A stretch of 64,000 nt of DNA from Diadema setosum. Lineage: Eukaryota; Echinodermata; Echinoidea; Diadematoida; Diadematidae. The DNA lies in NCBI GenBank assembly GCA_033980235.1, contig CM067067.1:25829603-25893602 (forward strand). The letters run 5' to 3'. The notes under the pieces are model-generated. The model had not been told where the DNA came from. It saw nothing but the letters and a program-made list of their open reading frames with translations, and ran no database searches. The stretch's first letter is position 1. Each line of letters begins with the position of its first letter. The position numbers and the translations under genes are program-made. Of the stretch, positions 55,701 through 64,000 are shown one piece after another.

Positions 55701-58700
55701 TAAATCTCTGCCCTGAAGCAATTGTCTCCAGGTATAATGTCTTACAGTTACCCTTTGTGGGGCTAGTTGAGGGGGGGGGGGGGGTGGGGGAGGTTGGCTC
55801 AAGTTTGGGGGCTTAGTTTAAGTCTTACAGGCAAACAAAAGAAAGAACAAGGCAAGTGCGAAAATGTGTCTCGCCCATTTGCGTAGAAGAAATTAATGTT
55901 TTTCTAAATCCCGGAAGTTCATTGACCCCGCCTATGACCTTTGACCCTTAGGTGACCTTCAACTCCAAAAGGGATGTTTACAAGCCCATATGAATCAAAA
56001 GTAATGAGTCATAATTGAAACACACCGTAAAAACTTAACATTGGGCCTTTAAAGTTCTTGACCTCTGTATGCGACGTTTGACCTTGTGATGACCTTCAAC
56101 TCCCCAAGGGACATCTACCATCCAAGTTTGGTAACAAACGAACATATACATCAAAAGTTATGAGCCATAATCGAAACATGCCGTAAAAACTTAACACTGG
56201 GCCCTGAAGTTCATTGACCCATGCCTGTGACCTTTGACCTTGAGGTAACCTTCATGTTTAGTGATATGTGTAACTATGTATAACCACTCTTCCCTCCAAG
56301 TTTGATTGATTTTGAAGTCCTCAGTTGAGATTTATTCAATTTTTTGTTGCGATACGGACGCACGACGGACAGACGCCGCAGGCGATCCCTTAGTCTCACC
56401 GCACCTCTGGTGGGCTTGACAAAAATCGCACTGAACTGAGCAACATTTCCACAAAATCTATACTGTAGTGGTGTCAAAGACATGGTTTTACTAACTTACC
56501 AAACATGGCAATTTTACTGAGAGCTGGGAGTACAGGCTCTGGCCGTGTTTGCAGGAAGAAGAGTACAAGTAGTGTCAGTGGGTAGTTAGTGATCCAGTAC
56601 CCTGGGTTGCTGTGGGTTATACCATTCAGTCTCGCCCAGTGACGCACCATGAACACCAAAGGGCGCACTCGTGGATCCAGGCGGCCGTATATGTAGAGCA
56701 TTTCAGAGCTCTTCAAAGCTATCCTAAAGTGAATCAAGATTACATAGGAAGATATCATATTCACTGATGGCCCCTTTGAACAATCCGAGGACTTTTGTAA
56801 TGTATGGACTGTCTGTGCTTAAATCTAAATATTGAAGAAAAAAAACAACATAGTGAACAATTAGATCACAAGTAGCAAGATAAATCATACTCTGTATACA
56901 GTCCGACCTCTGTTATATTGGATGTCAGACCTGGGGGGCATTTCATGAAGCATTTTGTCCGACAAAGTTGTTAGACAAATTTGCTCTCAGCCAATCAGAT
57001 GCAAGGACTTCAGTAGCTTGTAACAGTTTGTCAGAAAAATATCCGACCAAATGAAATGCCCCCCAGGTGCCCCTCTGGATAAGAACATGTAATTTGACAG
57101 GCGCGGTGGAGCACCCCAATTTGCATCTCATTATCGCCCCGTTCTATTTGAATTTCCAACGGGCATCCACGGCTGGCCGGAACTGAGTGCATGAAAAAGT
57201 CAAATCTTTACCTTCTCCTTGTGCCGCTATGCGTGCCGCTAGTAAACTCAAACTTCCCACACTATCTAAGTTTTTAAAAATCTTCCTTTTGATGAAAAAA
57301 TTATGAAATTTGCTGCACTAAAACTTGAGATATTAAAGCTTTTTGAAAATCACCTCTCGCAAAACATGCTCTCTGTTTTTTTTTCGACTGGACCATGGCC
57401 GGGCTCCAATGTGTCCGAAATTGGCAACATAAGTTCATCAGGCCTCAATCCATGTATGGTGAAAGTTTTCGCTTGATTCCACCTGTACTTTTTGAGAAAT
57501 CAACTTGTTTCTACAGGGTTTGGAATAGAAAATTGTAGTCAGCGAAACATTTGAAAATGACGTCATTTCTTTTCCCGTAACATGGGGATGCGTGCGTGGA
57601 TACGTGAGATTCAGGATTTCGTGCGTTGTTGTTGGTTTGCATGTGACGCTGTGCGGCCGCAGTCAATTTTGCCAGCTGGGATTCTCGTGCTGTGTGATTT
57701 GGTAAGTAGGAAGTTTGATGAAATTTCATTCGTGATAATCATATTTGAATGTTGTATTTCTAACAAACATCTTAATGTTTCGTTTAAATGAGTAAAATAA
57801 TCATAACAATGTAACGGTCTGACATGATGTGGTTTTGATCGGACTCTGCGGCGCGTCTCTGTCGAGGCCGAGCTCGAGGTTCGGCCCGGCCAGGCCGGCC
57901 CGGGCGGTGGACCTTAGCAGTTGGTAGAAAGCTGAGCGGAGCCTGTGATTGTGTTTGTGAATGTGTGAGGCCCGGGTGTGAAGCTTGTGATTTTGCGCGT
58001 TGTTTTTGCGATTTTGGTAGCACATGCGATTAACTTCTTCATAAAAATCATAAGCAGGAATGTGTTTTTTATGAAATTTTCTATTCCTAGTTATGAATTC
58101 AGCAATGACCATGGCCAGCAAAGCTGAATGAATAACACCGTATTTAAGTAACACTAACATTTAAACTCTAAATTATAATAAAATTCAAGTAGAAATCAAA
58201 GCACTCAATCATGCAGATCATCCCTCTGTTAACTTGTGAACTAGAATCTAATATTACTTCTCTCGGAATTAAAGCTACGGTCACAGATATCCCTGCAAAT
58301 GCCGTACAAAGATTTTTGTCCATTTGGGGCTGTACAAATCGGTCATTTTTACAGTGTTCGTAAGGACTTCTGTGACCGTAGCTTCAGTGGGATGCATACT
58401 TCTGTTTATGCGTTTCTGTACGACGTGCACCGAGTTGGAAGAGGCAATCATTGAGGAAAGTGATGCTGCTATTGGAATGTGTGAGAAGGATGCAGGGCTG
58501 CCAACATTGGAAACTACTTGAGAGTGAGACTCCCATAGGCCAATGCTATAATTTCGGAGTCAAAATGAGTGAGATCAATAGAAATACATGCAAATGAAAT
58601 AAAGTTTTAGAGTGACAAAGGACCAAAATGAGTGAGTCTCACTCTCAATGAGTGAGAGTTGGCAGCCCTGAGGATGATACATGATTTTGTAAATGTGGAC

Positions 58701-61700
58701 AACATCTGAGAGGAAATATGGAAGGATTTGTTGGAAGAAGGTGCATACACATAATTGTAGCAAAAATTACTAGTACGTAATACATAAAAACACTTTAAAA
58801 CAATGTACATAGGAAGAAAGACAGTACCACACACATGATAGTGATAAACACATACACACACACAAAATTAATGCCTACCTGCATGTTCATCAATAAAGAA
58901 CATGGCCGCTGAAAATAATTCAGATTTACATAAACTGGCCCCCCATCTGCTTTCGTCCAACTATGCCATCCACCCAGTAGAAGGTAATCAAAAAAAAAAA
59001 ATTAAATAAAAATCATATAAATGAAAAAAAATGATAAAGATTGGATTTTCTGTGTCATCGAATATTTATGAACAAATAGTTTTTCCTCCTCCCCCCTCCC
59101 CCTTCCCTAGGCCAAATTTTCTTCTTCCTCACACATGCCATGTAATGTGACACAGGAGTAGATTTTTTGCATTTAGATCTATATTGTCTCAGAACACAGT
59201 TCTCAGTTTTTAGATTAACATGTCAGCTCAGTTCAGTCTGCATACTTCTACTTTCTCGTGTTTTTGTTTCTGTTAAAATATCTCCTTCGTAGAAGGTAAG
59301 AAATTACATTTATTCAATCAAATAAAAGTGCAGTGGCCGAGTGTCGCACGGCGGTGACTGCTGAGCTGCTGCCGCGCACGCTGCATGCAGCAATGCGTTG
59401 TGTGTGCTGTGACATGCAACGCTACAGTGACGCGATTATATATACATGGGACCGACCTGTACGCTTAGCGTTCGTGTCATTTTTGACATCACCTTCTGGT
59501 TTTTTCCGACACAACCATGGCCGGGAATATTACGGTATGACATTTAAAATGCAAGCAGATAAATAAATGTCGGTGTACTTTGTCCGAATGGCGCTTTTGT
59601 TACGCAATCACACTTCGTGAATCTTAGGATGATTTTCGAGGCATATTTTTGGTAATTTTGCTCGCCAGGTTTTCGCTAAAATTTCACATTTTATCATTGT
59701 CAAATCCTTTGATATGTTATATGTGAATATTCGGACATGTTTTCAAATTCAAACTAACTCAATTTTAATCCAAAAATAGGTTTCCTTAAATTGTTATTAG
59801 CTTCAGAAGTTGTTTACTTTTTCTCAACTACGCGAGTACATGTTGTTTACTTTATGCAAATGAGGCTCGGCTGCCGATGGATTTCTGCGAGATAATTGGG
59901 GTGCTCCACCGCGCCTGTTGATATGAGAGAAACAATGTTTATGTACATGTACAAACCTATGTAACTGTCAATCCAGTGGTAGCTCAATAGGTAGCGTACA
60001 CTGCAACAGGGGTGAAAATCTATGACAGTCTACCTAAAATTACAGTCCGGTAATTTTATGGAAATTGAAACATTTTAATATCAATACATACCATGTTCCT
60101 GTTGGGAACATTGTTGGTAAATCGTGTGGGCTTAGGAGTTTTGACTGAGTTGAAATTATTTTTCTTTTCTTTTCTTTTTTTTTTCGCCTTCACTACATGA
60201 ACATGTCTGGATGATAGAAAAGTCCAGATGAGAAATGGCTGGATAATCGAGATCAGACTGTAATTACAGGGATATTAGTCATTAAATCAAAAAGAACAGA
60301 TTGTGTGATATTGTCATAACATATTTTACCAATGCTTTTGCAACATTATGCTGATCAACAAAATTTTAGACTTCACAATCTTAATTCATACTTTTGGCAA
60401 AAAGAAACCAAGAAGGAAGCAAATTGACTTTCTTTTATACCTTCTAAAATTTGTAACAAACTATGAAACAGAACCTTTATCTGCACGACAAGGATTCTTG
60501 AGAAATTTTATAGGAATGGGGTAGGTCAGTCATGAACACAAGATTGACCACTGACCTGTTATCCCCAGTAAGGTCACAGGCCAGCCCCGTGGCCTGGTGC
60601 TTGAACTTGACCAGCGGACATCTGGCACGGAGTATCCTTGTGACAAAACTACACTGTGGGACATGTCTCTCCAGAAACTCTGCCAACGTGAAGAGAGTGG
60701 ACTGAGTGGCGGCACGCTCGCTGTGAGCTGACTGCCTGTCGTAGCTAAGCTTGTACGTATTCCTGCCCTGTCGTGGAAATGTGTGAAGAGAGAGGCACAT
60801 GAAAGATCTCTGTTTGATTGATGACAGGGAGATGATTGGTTATTTCTACATCAACATGACAAACACGACATATGAATTAATATAAATGAACAGGAAAAAA
60901 ACAGCACAGACCGAAACAAACTGACACACATAAATACTGTATGCATACATGATTTTAGGTTCACAGAGCTCTGTGTGAGTCTCTTTCATGAATGATTCAT
61001 TGAAATAAAAACTTGTGAATGCCCTCACTATGTGAACATTCTAAAAGTTAACCTGAAAATTTGTATGCCCTTTTCAGACATCTTTGCTTTCTGCTTTCTT
61101 TACACATTCCCATAAGTCTTGATTTAGTGCCCAATGACTGACAATGCAAATTTGACTGCTACCTATTCACATGGACTTTTTGGGTGTGTTGTAAAGACCT
61201 TCATGGCAGTGATTCCAACTGGTTTTAACCCATATCGGACCATCTATGGGATATTCCGTAGTTCATCCAAACGCTGCAGGCGCCATATACAGAATATCCC
61301 GTAGTGAAAGAAATGACATATAAACGACGTAATTCTAAAGTTCTTTCACCTTCTAACCTTTGACAACATATCCCAGAATGCTTTGCTACACTGTCTGTGA
61401 TAATTCAAGAAGGATTTGTCAGTCCAACCCCCAAAATATCGTAAAAATCATCGAAAAAATGTGTGTTTACAAACGGTGCTGGGCCACTGCGGTGTTTGTT
61501 TACGCAAATGTGTTGGCCCGATATGGGTTAAAAAGATGTATTGAAAACCAGCATCAGAAAGCTTCTCTCATCTGCACAAACTAAGTCATCCCTTTTGGGG
61601 ATGACACCTCAGAACACACATGTTTCTCCCAGAGACAGGGTGAGCTCTTCATGACCACAGTAATATGGAGATTCTGAGAAACTTAAAAGTCCACTTCCAT

Positions 61701-62854
61701 TACTCATTACTGGGATGGCTACCTCATTTGCACATATAGCATGATGAAGTTATCACTTATGTTTACTGAACTTAGGTAACCATGCATCACAAAACCAACG
61801 AAAAGTTGCACACTTTGATTATATGTGAGGACTCAAAACTGGTGAAATGGGTCAATCTATTCATATTTGAATTTTCCATATTTTCTGAGAGAGATATTCT
61901 TCTTCTACATTATTCTTGAATTTGGGATCATAAAATGAATGGGAATGTGGGTTTTCGGCAGTTTTTCTGCAACTTTTTTTTCGGTAGAGTAGTGTGATCA
62001 GGAACATCTTAGGGGCCTTTTTCATTTCTTGAAAATCCTTTGTACACTCTTCACTTTCAACTCTAATAGCTTTTGAAAGGATAATGCTACTGCTTTGAAA
62101 GGTGACATTAATCATGGATCATGGACAGAATGTGTTGATAGAGCATGCTCAATTTCAGCTTAATCTGATAATCCCTTCATTGTGGTTGCTACAGTGGTTG
62201 ACATCCTGTTTTTTGTCCCGTTCACTGCAAAGGTAGCACAGCTTTGTAAAGATTAAGCACTTGAATAGACCTTGTACTTTAAAGAGCCTCTTTTCTCAGT
62301 TCACACTTTTCCAGAGTGTGTGCTTTCTTTCCAATATTTAGATAGGCTAGGAGAGTCCATTTGGATTGAGTTAAACATAATTTCAAAACTTTTAAAGAGT
62401 CTGCTCTTTCAGATTCTTTCCTTAACTAAAATCCATGTCTGGTGACTTTTTGTTGGTTTGGTGATGCAGGGTCACTTATAACACATGTGGAAAAACAATG
62501 TGATGTTAGACAGAAACTCAGACAGAGAACTCATCTCTGAGAGTATGAACCCCTCTACACCTGTTAAAGCCTGTTATCTTCAAAGGGTCAAAGACCCATA
62601 TTTAAACTGAACTGCCGATAGCTTACCTGTTTCTGCGGAACGACACCCTGTGCCGTGCCCCTGTCGAGGTACATGTCCACATCACAGCTCCTCTTGCCGA
62701 AGCCATTGACAGACGACCCAAACGGATGCAGCGTGGCATCTGGAAGGATGCGCTGGAAGGCCTCCTCCATCAGGGAGCATGCCAGGAACCGGAGCCTGGT
62801 CTCTGCATCTCTCAGCTCCTGCTTGCGGACAAGCAACTCCAACTGCTCGTCCAC
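52341..62854 (-). CDS. MTPAP: Mitochondrial poly(A) polymerase, C-terminal 405 residues (partial)
   Basis: Nuclear-encoded nucleotidyltransferase that adds A tails to mitochondrial mRNAs in the matrix. Five exons with GT..AG borders and matching phases give 405 residues and a stop at 52341. Order: helical start (VDEQLELLVRKQELRDAETR), the nucleotidyltransferase motif GSSVNGFGKRSCDVDMYLD with catalytic Asp pair DVD, then LACDLTGDN with the third acidic residue, the PAP-associated domain (YIYGRLDPRVRPLVFMVRHW, YWITNYPLTLLVLFFLQ) and PLYIENPLELELNTCKNV. Close to vertebrate MTPAP throughout. The mitochondrial presequence and N-terminal RNA-binding-like domain are missing here and must lie to the right, outside or in unseen exons. 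Faces BMPR2 tail to tail. Confidence 0.94.
52796..54058 (-). other. MTPAP: MTPAP intron (last)
   Basis: Holds the MITE at 53056-53395 and, around 53869-54020, a degenerate CAGGG-family copy with repeated TACTGGTC words. Nothing else. Confidence 0.7.
53056..53395. mobile_element. 340-bp MITE with CAGAGACTC ends
   Basis: Left CAGAGACTCAAACCCC and right, read inward, CAGAGACTCCAACTCTCC. CTGTTA lies directly outside both ends (53050-53055, 53396-53401). The interior repeats GCGGGAGA several times. Non-coding; 6-bp duplication as in several other MITEs here. Confidence 0.85.
54059..54157 (-). CDS. MTPAP: MTPAP exon, short acidic linker
   Basis: Acceptor GTGTTTCAG, donor CTCCAA|GTAAGA. 99 bases encoding EPALEGMEEEEKDVELVFSN and then SRNTETP. 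The vertebrate equivalent also has an acidic linker and QNTET before the LLKEFF region. Fixed mainly by phase and by this match. Confidence 0.85.
54728..55700 (-). mobile_element. Helentron-like element, family T
   Basis: On the minus strand the head is TTGTCCCCGCCGAACGAGTT, then CGAGCAGGGGAC, a (TCCG/TGTG)n tract (55587-55652), and five tandem units of 158-170 bp containing AGTAGCATTTT and GGTCAAAGGTCAAAG (GTAGC near 54767, 54937, 55098, 55257, 55415). The inverted motif TCCGGCGGGGACA is followed by the perfect hairpin ATTACGCACTGCGTAAT (54734-54750) and TTCTAC, then T. Same plan as families O and G. Confidence 0.83.
55853..56425 (-). mobile_element. Helentron-like element, fourth family (tentative)
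   Basis: On the minus strand: TTGTCAAGCCCACCAGAGGT, a GTCCGTCGTGCGTCCG tract, then about three units of 137-156 bp with GACCTTCAACTCC and GTAAAAACTTAACA (in reverse sense), and the inverted motif GGGCGAGACA. The 3' hairpin is weak and the expected CTAG reads CTTG followed by T. The plan fits families O, G and T, but the ends are less sure. Confidence 0.5.
56500..56723 (-). CDS. MTPAP: MTPAP exon, start of PAP-associated domain
   Basis: Acceptor GATTCACTTTAG, donor TTTG|GTAAGT. Encodes IALKSSEMLYIYGRLDPRVR, HWARLNGITHSNPGYWITNY and LTLLVLFFLQTRPEPVLPAL. Vertebrate MTPAP reads [20 protein letters not shown] here. Confidence 0.96.
56931..57066. mobile_element. 136-bp palindromic MITE
   Basis: CTGGGGGGCATTTCAT on the left and ATGAAATGCCCCCCAG on the right. 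Internal TTTGTCCGAC and its partner GTCAGAAAAATATCCGAC add to the fold-back. A clear flanking repeat was not seen. Confidence 0.75.
58272..58384. mobile_element. 113-bp MITE, AAGCTACGGTCACAGA ends
   Basis: Perfect 16-base terminal complement: AAGCTACGGTCACAGA and TCTGTGACCGTAGCTT. No clear flanking duplication. It lies inside the 2.8-kb element. Confidence 0.75.
58493..58670. mobile_element. 178-bp MITE, CAGGGCTGCCAAC ends
   Basis: CAGGGCTGCCAAC and GTTGGCAGCCCTG. AGGATG lies directly outside both ends (58487-58492, 58671-58676). The interior has GAGAGTGAGACTC and its complement. Another 6-bp-duplication CAGGG element. Confidence 0.87.
60556..60767 (-). CDS. MTPAP: MTPAP exon, centre of catalytic domain
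   Basis: Acceptor TTTCCACGACAG, donor AACAG|GTCAGT. Encodes GRNTYKLSYDRQSAHSERAA, FVTRILRARCPLVKFKHQAT and GLACDLTGDNR. Vertebrate [20 protein letters not shown] aligns directly. The Asp in CDL is the likely third catalytic acid. An acceptor six bases later is a possible alternative start. Confidence 0.94.
60768..62626 (-). other. MTPAP: MTPAP intron
   Basis: No gene. Holds the TTAA element at 61229-61527. The 84-residue minus-strand frame near 61861-62115 has no recognisable domain. Confidence 0.7.
61229..61527. mobile_element. 299-bp TTAA MITE, CCCATATCGG ends
   Basis: TTAA on both sides (61225-61228, 61528-61531). Ends CCCATATCGGACC and GGCCCGATATGGG. Non-coding. Third distinct TTAA family whose ends begin CCC or AGG. 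Confidence 0.82.
62627..62854 (-). CDS. MTPAP: MTPAP exon with nucleotidyltransferase motif
   Basis: Acceptor CTGTCAAACCAG, donor AAACAG|GTAAGC. 76 codons in phase 0, beginning VDEQLELLVRKQELRDAETR. Contains LPDATLHPFGSSVNGFGKRS and then CDVDMYLD: the glycine-serine and two-aspartate signature of the polymerase-beta superfamily. Not the first exon of the gene. Confidence 0.95.
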
Positions 62855-64000
62855 CTGGTTTGACAGTGGTATTATAGGAGGTATTCAAACAGAAGAAGTC
62901 CAGGTCAGTTTGGGCACCAAATGTGCATGGAATCATACATCTTTCAAAACATGTAATTTCTTTAATATGATGTTGTTTAATCACCAAGCTGGATCTCATG
63001 GTGCATCAATGACACATATTTCATGAGTTTAACATCTAAATTTCTTGATACATGACACTCTCTTTTTTTCCTTGAGCTGGAATCAATGAAACAAAGAAAA
63101 TAAGGAAAACTTTTTTTCTAATTACTATGTACTTACTTCGCCAATAAATGGCTGTCTGAAATCAGTGATTGACGTAAAATATTGCAATTCTCCTAACTCT
63201 TCACTGAAACATAATTTACATATTTGTGCACCTGTATGAATCTTTGGTGATGTTTTGATATGCATGTTATATACCGAGTCTGTAATTATGACTTGCCATA
63301 AATTGATAATGCATTCCAGAGAGTACATAACCATTTTTTCTGACCTTAAAAAACAAACAAACAAACAAACGTAGACTTACAAAATAACCTACACACAAGT
63401 TTTCAAAACATAGTTTACATCAAAAGGCAGACATTGCTGTTCGGTTGAAAACCCAGGGCAGTAAAGATTAATAGAATGCTCCATATGCTTAAAAGAAAAT
63501 TGCCATAATGTTTACATTGGAAGAGGAGATAAAAATGAAATACAACATTGGACACATATGTCAGAAAGTGGAACAATGATATACTGCAGATGTTTGACAA
63601 ACAACAAAAAGTGAAAGTTAATTAATTCTAGTTGTTTTTATTGCATTTGATTGACAAATTACCCTACACTGATGTAAATAAGCACCAATTTATCAGTGTT
63701 TTAGTAGTAGTCATGATAAAACTAGATATATCGCTATGGCTACTGATATGCCTCCGCCATAATGCATGGTTCTCCTAATAGGTCTATAGTACAATGTCTT
63801 GACAATGTGTGATGACAGTTTCACACAATTGGCAAAATATTAAAATGACAGGTTTGATACAAATGTGCTGAATGTTCACTTTCCTTGAACTAGGTTCAAT
63901 TGGATGAATGATTAAAATGTCAGAGTGCAGATTTTTGGGGAACTGATGATTTTTACTTGACTTTTGACCCTTTTATAAGTTTATGCATTGAGTCATTTTC
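62855..64000 (-). other. Upstream part of MTPAP, no exon recognised
   Basis: Expected to hold an intron and perhaps N-terminal exons, but no frame here resembles a mitochondrial presequence or the known N-terminal domain. AT-rich. Confidence 0.5.

Larger units (their letters stand above)
57098..59917. mobile_element. 2.8-kb element with CAGGCGCGGTGGAGC ends
   Basis: The left end is CAGGCGCGGTGGAGCACCCC, and AATT follows. The right end read inward is the same 24 bases. TTGA lies directly outside both (57094-57097, 59918-59921). The interior is G+C-rich at 57850-57910 and holds two smaller MITEs. No transposase or other protein domain is recognised in frames up to 119 residues. The superfamily is unknown to me. 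Confidence 0.8.
56899..60260. mobile_element. Pogo-like element, heavily interrupted
   Basis: Left end CAGTCCGACCTCTGTTATAT; right end read inward CAGTCTGATCTCGATTATCC. TA lies on both sides (56897-56898, 60261-60262). Both read like Tc1/mariner-pogo termini. Between them lie other complete elements (56931-57066, 57098-59917), so the original element was only a few hundred bases of non-coding sequence. Confidence 0.6.

Noticed and set aside
62588..62626. Extension of the MTPAP frame past the donor (VSYRQFSLNMGL)
   Set aside because: GTAAGC at 62626 is a good donor and the next exon aligns with vertebrate MTPAP; the extension has no counterpart.

Overview
This is a window of an animal nuclear genome, most likely a marine invertebrate deuterostome; an echinoderm is my best guess and amphioxus or a hemichordate is not excluded. 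The guess rests on split genes with GT..AG introns, long AT-rich introns, a BMP type II receptor with the deuterostome-style long tail, and several repeat styles common in marine invertebrates. No bacterial-type operons, rRNA, tRNA or CRISPR array were seen.

Two host genes face each other tail to tail. BMPR2 (bone morphogenetic protein receptor type II) lies on the + strand. I can trace nine coding exons from a 49-base signal-peptide exon at 10932 to the stop at 41996; they join in frame to a predicted 1020-residue protein. MTPAP (mitochondrial poly(A) polymerase) lies on the - strand. Its last five coding exons (62854 down to 52341) give the C-terminal 405 residues; the start lies beyond the right edge or in exons I could not see. 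The two genes have unrelated roles (BMP signalling at the cell surface, mitochondrial mRNA tailing) and are separated by about 10.3 kb that holds the 3' UTRs and small repeats.

Almost everything else is transposon-derived. (1) 1-10.9 kb: an LTR-like segment, then a cluster of duplicated blocks with Helitron-type terminal hairpins, all inside a pair of inverted CAGGGCTCGACC termini with matching 6-bp flanks. (2) 13.2-19.9 kb, in BMPR2 intron 2: a four-level nest of elements, including a 1.4-kb TA-flanked element carrying a SAP-domain gene fragment. (3) 27-36 kb: several TTAA-flanked palindromic elements and a small MITE split by a later insertion. (4) 53-61 kb, in MTPAP introns: another nest, with a pogo-like element broken by a 2.8-kb element.

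The main structural observation is that at least three, probably four, apparently unrelated repeat families share one plan: asymmetric CCCGCC/GGCGGG inverted ends, a tetranucleotide microsatellite, in most families 140-170-bp tandem core units, then a small hairpin and TTCTAG (or a variant) with insertion between two T residues. This is the plan known for Helentron-type rolling-circle elements (DINE-1 of Drosophila, pearl elements of bivalves). I infer that they are non-autonomous Helentron relatives.
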